From Synaphobranchus kaupii (Eukaryota; Chordata; Actinopteri; Anguilliformes; Synaphobranchidae), in contig CM056396.1 of assembly GCA_029718625.1 (NCBI GenBank), positions 25,479,740 through 25,543,739 on the forward strand: a stretch of 64,000 nt of DNA, read 5' to 3'. The notes beneath the pieces are model-generated. The model did no database searches. It was not told the DNA's origin and was given only the letters and a program-made list of their open reading frames with translations. Every line of letters starts with the position of its first letter. Position 1 is the stretch's first letter. The position numbers and the translations under genes are program-made. Positions 61,110 to 64,000 of the stretch are shown piece by piece.

Positions 61110-61512
61110 AGAAATTATACACTAACTTGTAGAACTTGTAACCTCACACCCTTACTCTGCCCACACACAAGGGTTAGGGTTAGGGTTAGGGTTAGGGTTA
61201 GTGTGTTTGTTTTTGTGGCTGTACTTAGCAGATCCTAAACATATTGAATAATTTATATAATTAATACTCACCTGGTAAAATAAAGGAGAAATTAAAATAA
61301 ATAAAGAAATAATATTTTAAGTAAAAGAAAAGTGCCAGGAAAATGAAAACATGAACAGGGAATGAAAGAAAGAGAAACGTGAGGAGACTCACCCTCCAGA
61401 AGTACTTCCTGTTGACATGCTTGGGGACGTTGTCTTTGGTGTAGATTTCCCCCTGCAGTGGGCCGAAACGTGTGCCTTGGGGAATATACTCCTTACTGTA
61501 AACGCCCGTCAC
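54220..61512 (-). CDS. prdm1: PR domain zinc finger protein 1 (Blimp-1), 3' part, five coding exons to the stop
   Basis: Spliced CDS, minus strand: 61512-61393, 58886-58634, 56352-55430, 55304-55176, 54810-54220, all GT-AG with matching phases, 671 codons plus stop. Order: PR/SET domain, proline-rich middle, five zinc fingers, acidic tail. Family knowledge: PRDM1 is a nuclear DNA-binding repressor that recruits chromatin-modifying partners; it drives plasma-cell differentiation and, in fish, slow-muscle and neural-crest fates. The PR domain ([33 protein letters not shown]) and the finger block ([24 protein letters not shown]) are strongly PRDM1-specific. N-terminal exons are right of the window. 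The paralogue (1a, 1b or 1c) is unresolved; the middle region and tail look diverged from mammalian PRDM1. Confidence 0.93.
54329..54376 (-). repeat. prdm1: CTC repeat encoding a glutamate run in prdm1
   Basis: About eleven CTC units on the plus strand give a run of about 12 Glu in the acidic tail of Prdm1. This is a likely length-variable coding microsatellite. Confidence 0.9.
54511..54573 (-). repeat. prdm1: 21-bp coding tandem repeat in prdm1
   Basis: Three perfect copies of a 21-bp GC-only unit (ggggccgggggcgggcgggg plus c) encode three 7-residue Ala/Pro/Gly units just after finger 5. Confidence 0.95.
54811..55175 (-). other. prdm1: prdm1 last intron
   Basis: 365 bp. A TC tract (54813-54842, plus-strand GA) ends at the acceptor and an AC tract (55133-55168, plus-strand GT) starts a few bases after the donor. 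Positions 54844-54872 recur inverted at 45924-45951. Confidence 0.85.
55176..55304 (-). CDS. prdm1: prdm1 zinc finger exon (end of ZF1, ZF2, start of ZF3)
   Basis: 129 bp, acceptor gcttcag, donor TGCCAG|gtgaga, phase 0 on both sides. Encodes [12 protein letters not shown], then finger 2 ([21 protein letters not shown]) with the HTGEKP linker, then HECQ opening finger 3. AC/GT repeats begin a few bases after the donor. Confidence 0.95.
55305..55429 (-). other. prdm1: prdm1 intron within zinc finger 1
   Basis: 125 bp containing an AC tract at 55341-55383. Its first bases are duplicated in the fragment near 46008. Confidence 0.85.
55430..56352 (-). CDS. prdm1: prdm1 proline-rich exon plus first half of zinc finger 1
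   Basis: 923 bp, acceptor tctctacag, donor CTCAAG|gtgagt. The first two bases complete the codon from the SET exon. It encodes a Glu run ([15 protein letters not shown]), an acidic/proline-rich and Tyr/His-rich middle ([20 protein letters not shown]), the short motif [13 protein letters not shown], then [20 protein letters not shown] and [13 protein letters not shown], the first half of finger 1. The finger is split at the same point as in other PRDM1 genes. Confidence 0.93.
56353..58633 (-). other. prdm1: prdm1 intron after the PR domain
   Basis: Contains (CT)n(CA)n at 56467-56531, (AC)n at 56825-56862, GA-rich stretches at 57945-58010 and 58330-58620, and AT-rich DNA between. No exon is required, because the flanking exons join in phase. 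Confidence 0.65.
56467..56531. repeat. (CT)n(CA)n microsatellite
   Basis: About 23 CT units followed by about 8 CA units in a prdm1 intron. Confidence 0.95.
58634..58886 (-). CDS. prdm1: prdm1 PR/SET exon, second half
   Basis: 253 bp, acceptor ctctctccag, donor CACA|gtgagt (phase 1). Encodes [40 protein letters not shown], the FFYTVRP strand and [14 protein letters not shown], which closes the PR domain, then [14 protein letters not shown]-rich third positions produce long shadow ORFs on the other strand. Confidence 0.95.
60288..60574. mobile_element. MITE, CACTGCAA/TTGCAGTG family, copy 3
   Basis: Starts ccctgcaaaaaca and ends ggtttttgcagtgtg, with internal tctcaagtagaaaataatta, cttgacaagcaaaatgtcct and ccccattggcaaatcttgaa shared with copies 1 and 2. 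Confidence 0.75.
61066..61109. repeat. GA-rich microsatellite
   Basis: Imperfect GAGACA units followed by about 12 GA units. Confidence 0.9.
61170..61201. repeat. interstitial telomere-like repeat
   Basis: Five perfect tandem GGGTTA units (vertebrate telomere motif TTAGGG in register) inside the prdm1 PR-domain intron, flanked by CACACA and GTGTGT. Confidence 0.9.
61393..61512 (-). CDS. prdm1: prdm1 PR/SET exon, first half
   Basis: 120 bp, acceptor ttgtgtag, donor TGGAGG|gtgagt. Encodes [20 protein letters not shown] then [20 protein letters not shown], the first strands of the PR domain. It begins and ends in phase 0. The preceding N-terminal exons (WTE...EEKC-type sequence in other PRDM1 proteins) were sought in 61513-64000 and not found. 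Confidence 0.93.
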
Positions 61513-64000
61513 CTACACAACAAACACAACAAACTATAAGCACACCTATTGATCAATTAAACAATTAATCATACTGATTAATCACATACTGATTGGCTGA
61601 TCAAATGGGGATGAATGAATCAACAAATCAATGCTGAAGTCAGTCAACCAATCAGTATGTGCCGCGATCACAAATAAATGCAGTTCTCTATTGTTTGTTG
61701 ACTTCAAAAGTGACCTAGTTTATGTTAATGAGATAAACGAATTAAGAGAATTACACTTTCCCCTGCCTGCTCCACTGACCTGCTGACCCGGCAAAATGCC
61801 AATAATCAAAATCCTTGAACAACACCCACCGCAGTAGCAGCCCTGCCCCTGGTGGCTATGTGGTGGTATTGCAAGGTCACCAATAAATGAGATAATAGCT
61901 TGAAATAACATCCTGACACGGGGCCAACGAGGCCCACCTTTAGTGAGCTGACCTGTGGGAACACCAAAGGATTTTTTTGGCAACCGCAGTGATGTTATAG
62001 CATCGGGAGCGCCACGCTGCCAAGACTTTAATGGAATTACCTCAGCCACTGCTGTTAATCCAAATAGGACAGTCTTTTGTTTGAGGAGAAAGACACCCCC
62101 CCCCCCCACACCCCGCACCACCACCACCACCACCCTACCACCATTGCTTGTGAAATAAATGTGTCAGCTGGGAATGTTGCCGGGAGCTGTGACGATTTAG
62201 GAATTAGTCTGCCGGAGTTCTCTAAGACAGGCCTACAAAACAAGCAGTGAAAAGGAGGTATTGAAAAGAGAGAGGTGAGGAAAAACAGGAGGGAGGGGAG
62301 GAGGAGGAGGAGGAGGAGGAGAGGAGGGTAGGAGGGCTGCTGTGCGTCGTTTGCCAGGGAAACAGGCAGAGAGCGAGTGTGACGGGGGAATTGTCCCTCG
62401 TTAGCCTTGCGTGACTAATTGCTGTGTAGGACCAGTGATTAAGTGCTCAGGAGGGTTTTGAGATGGGGAGGGGTTGGGGGGGGGGGGCAATCATCTCTTG
62501 ACAGGACCAACGCCACACACCCCCCCCCCCCCCAAACTGTCCCAGGACAACAGCCAGAAAGTTTGGGCCCTTGATGCTCCAAATGCAAGTTAATCGTTAG
62601 GGTTTAACCTACATCGCTTGGCAACCCCCAAGTCCCGTCACAGGCAAACCCATCTGCCACGTGCCCCATCTGCAACCCCCCCCAACCCCCCAAACACAGC
62701 ACCCTTTTATTCAGGGTCCATCTCTGATGTGTGTGGGTGTGTGTGTGTATGTGTGCATCAAAAGCCATTATTAGAGGCATGTAGTATCTTTGTCTGCATG
62801 AGTATTCAGATAGAAACCCTATAGCGTTTTGTTAGCTGAACAGATACGGACACCGGGGGATAGTACACACCCTGTAATACTGTACTAATACTGTATATGT
62901 GACACTTGCTATATTGTGTCACACAAGCATGACTTTGCTTTGACTGACAGGAATAACTGCCTTTGAATTGTGGTTCTTTGTTTTCCCTCTCTCTCTTTCG
63001 GCCTCTTTCTCTCTCTCTTTCGGTCTCTCCCATCTTCCTGCAACATCTTTCCAGGCAGCTCGTGCAGAAAAACCATGAACACGAGGGGTGGCTCTTACAG
63101 CTATAGATGAAATTGGCTTTTTGGACATTCCTTTGGTCTATCGGCCAGACCGATGATAGAGCTTTTACCGTCACTGAGAGGAAAGGAAGCTGGGGAAGGA
63201 CTGTGTGTGAGGGGGGGGGGACACGTATGCTTGGAGAGGAAGTGAGAATTTATGCGCGAATACAATACGTCTGTTTGTGTATGTGTATACGGTGATGTAG
63301 TTATGCGCTATACGAGTATAACTGCTGTGTTTAGTATGAGTGTTTGCGTGTGTGTTTGTGTGTCTGTGTGTGTGTGCGCGCATGCGTGCGTGCGGGCATG
63401 CGTGTGTGTGTGTGTGAATATGCACATGCTGAGGGCATTTATGCGCGAATACAATACGTCTGTTTGTGTATGTGTATACGGTGATGCGCTATACGAGTAT
63501 AACTGCTGTGTTTTGTATGAATGTTTGTGTGTGAGTGTGTGTGTGTGTGTGTGTGTATCTGAATATGCACATGCAGAGGGGAAGGCAGAGTTATGACAGC
63601 AGTGGCTGCGGCCTGGCTCAACCCTAGTGACTCGCAGAAAGAGGAACACTGGATTTTCGTAGCATATGCCGCGAAAGTGTCAGAAAACAAATAGATTTTT
63701 TCACAGCTTTAGTTTCCATTCTGGGCTTCGACACTTTTCACATTGCTCATGTCCTGAAAGAGGGGTGCGTGTGCGTGTGCGTGTGCGTGTGTGTGCTCTC
63801 TGTATCCTCCTGCTATACAAGCACCATACGCACCATATCACAATGTCTAATGTGTAGCGCACACAGCAGACCACATGTAACACCTCTTCCACGTCTCAAA
63901 AAAAGAACAAAGAGGCAGGAAAGAGAGACAGATAGAGCGTGAGAGAAAATGGCTGAAGGAGAAAGTGTCTGAGTGGCCGCAGAAGAGAAGCAGAGTGAAA
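61513..64000 (-). other. prdm1: prdm1 upstream intron, no exon recognised
   Basis: Contains C/G homopolymers (62095-62107, 62476-62487, 62519-62532), a CCA run near 62120, a GGA run near 62298-62325, CT-rich and GT-rich stretches and a 188-bp tandem duplication near 63250. The N-terminal prdm1 exons were sought here without success. Confidence 0.6.
63250..63590. repeat. tandem duplication, ~188-bp period
   Basis: tatgcgcgaatacaatacgt and ctgtttgtgtatgtgtatac, then cgctatacgagtataactgc, occur from 63251 and again from 63440. The second copy is shortened in the GT-rich part. Both end near tgaatatgcacatgc. Confidence 0.85.

Larger units (their letters stand above)
58887..61392 (-). other. prdm1: prdm1 intron splitting the PR domain
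   Basis: Contains a CA/CG-rich stretch (59520-59600), copy 3 of the CACTGCAA MITE family (60288-60574), GT and GA microsatellites (60868-60900, 61066-61109) and a telomere-like array (61170-61201). A GC-rich open stretch at 58983-59183 is discussed under rejected items. Confidence 0.65.

Overview
The window reads as a piece of a ray-finned (teleost-type) fish chromosome. Genes are split into short exons separated by kilobases of intron. The DNA is crowded with CA/GA microsatellites, Tc1-, piggyBac- and hAT-type elements or MITEs, a tRNA-derived SINE and an L2-type LINE tail with TGTAA repeats, all typical of fish. There are no operons or bacterial signals. The species cannot be fixed from sequence alone.

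Two protein-coding genes are supported, both on the minus strand. (1) Positions 1712-41737 hold the 5' part of a large beta/gamma-crystallin domain protein of the CRYBG (AIM1) family. Seven coding exons can be joined with matching splice phases into about 1794 codons: a lysine-rich first exon, a short second exon, a 3.07 kb exon with degenerate and tandem repeats, a 1.64 kb GC-rich exon, a 48-bp microexon and two exons for the first Greek-key motifs. The rest of the gene lies beyond the left edge. Exon 4 needs a one-base frame correction next to C/G homopolymers. (2) Positions 54220-61512 hold the 3' part of a prdm1 (Blimp-1) gene: two PR/SET exons, a large proline-rich exon and two exons carrying five zinc fingers, ending at a stop codon. 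Its N-terminal exons lie beyond the right edge.

Layout from left to right: 1-1711 unassigned, presumably crybg intron or 3' part; 1712-41737 crybg exons with repeat-rich introns; 41738-54219 intergenic, with no recognisable gene but a transposon copy, MITEs, an inverted duplication and a rearranged fragment of prdm1; 54220-61512 prdm1; 61513-64000 prdm1 upstream intron. In human, PRDM1 and CRYBG1 lie in the same relative order and orientation with ATG5 between them. No ATG5 exon was recognised here, so this may be a genome-duplication copy that lost it.

The strongest observations are the exon 4 frame break, an inverted duplication in which one copy preserves the empty site of an L2 insertion in the other, a rearranged DNA-level duplicate of a prdm1 exon, a 43-bp minisatellite starting within about 10 bp of a splice donor, and several clean transposon insertions with recognisable target-site duplications. 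No wholly new system was found.
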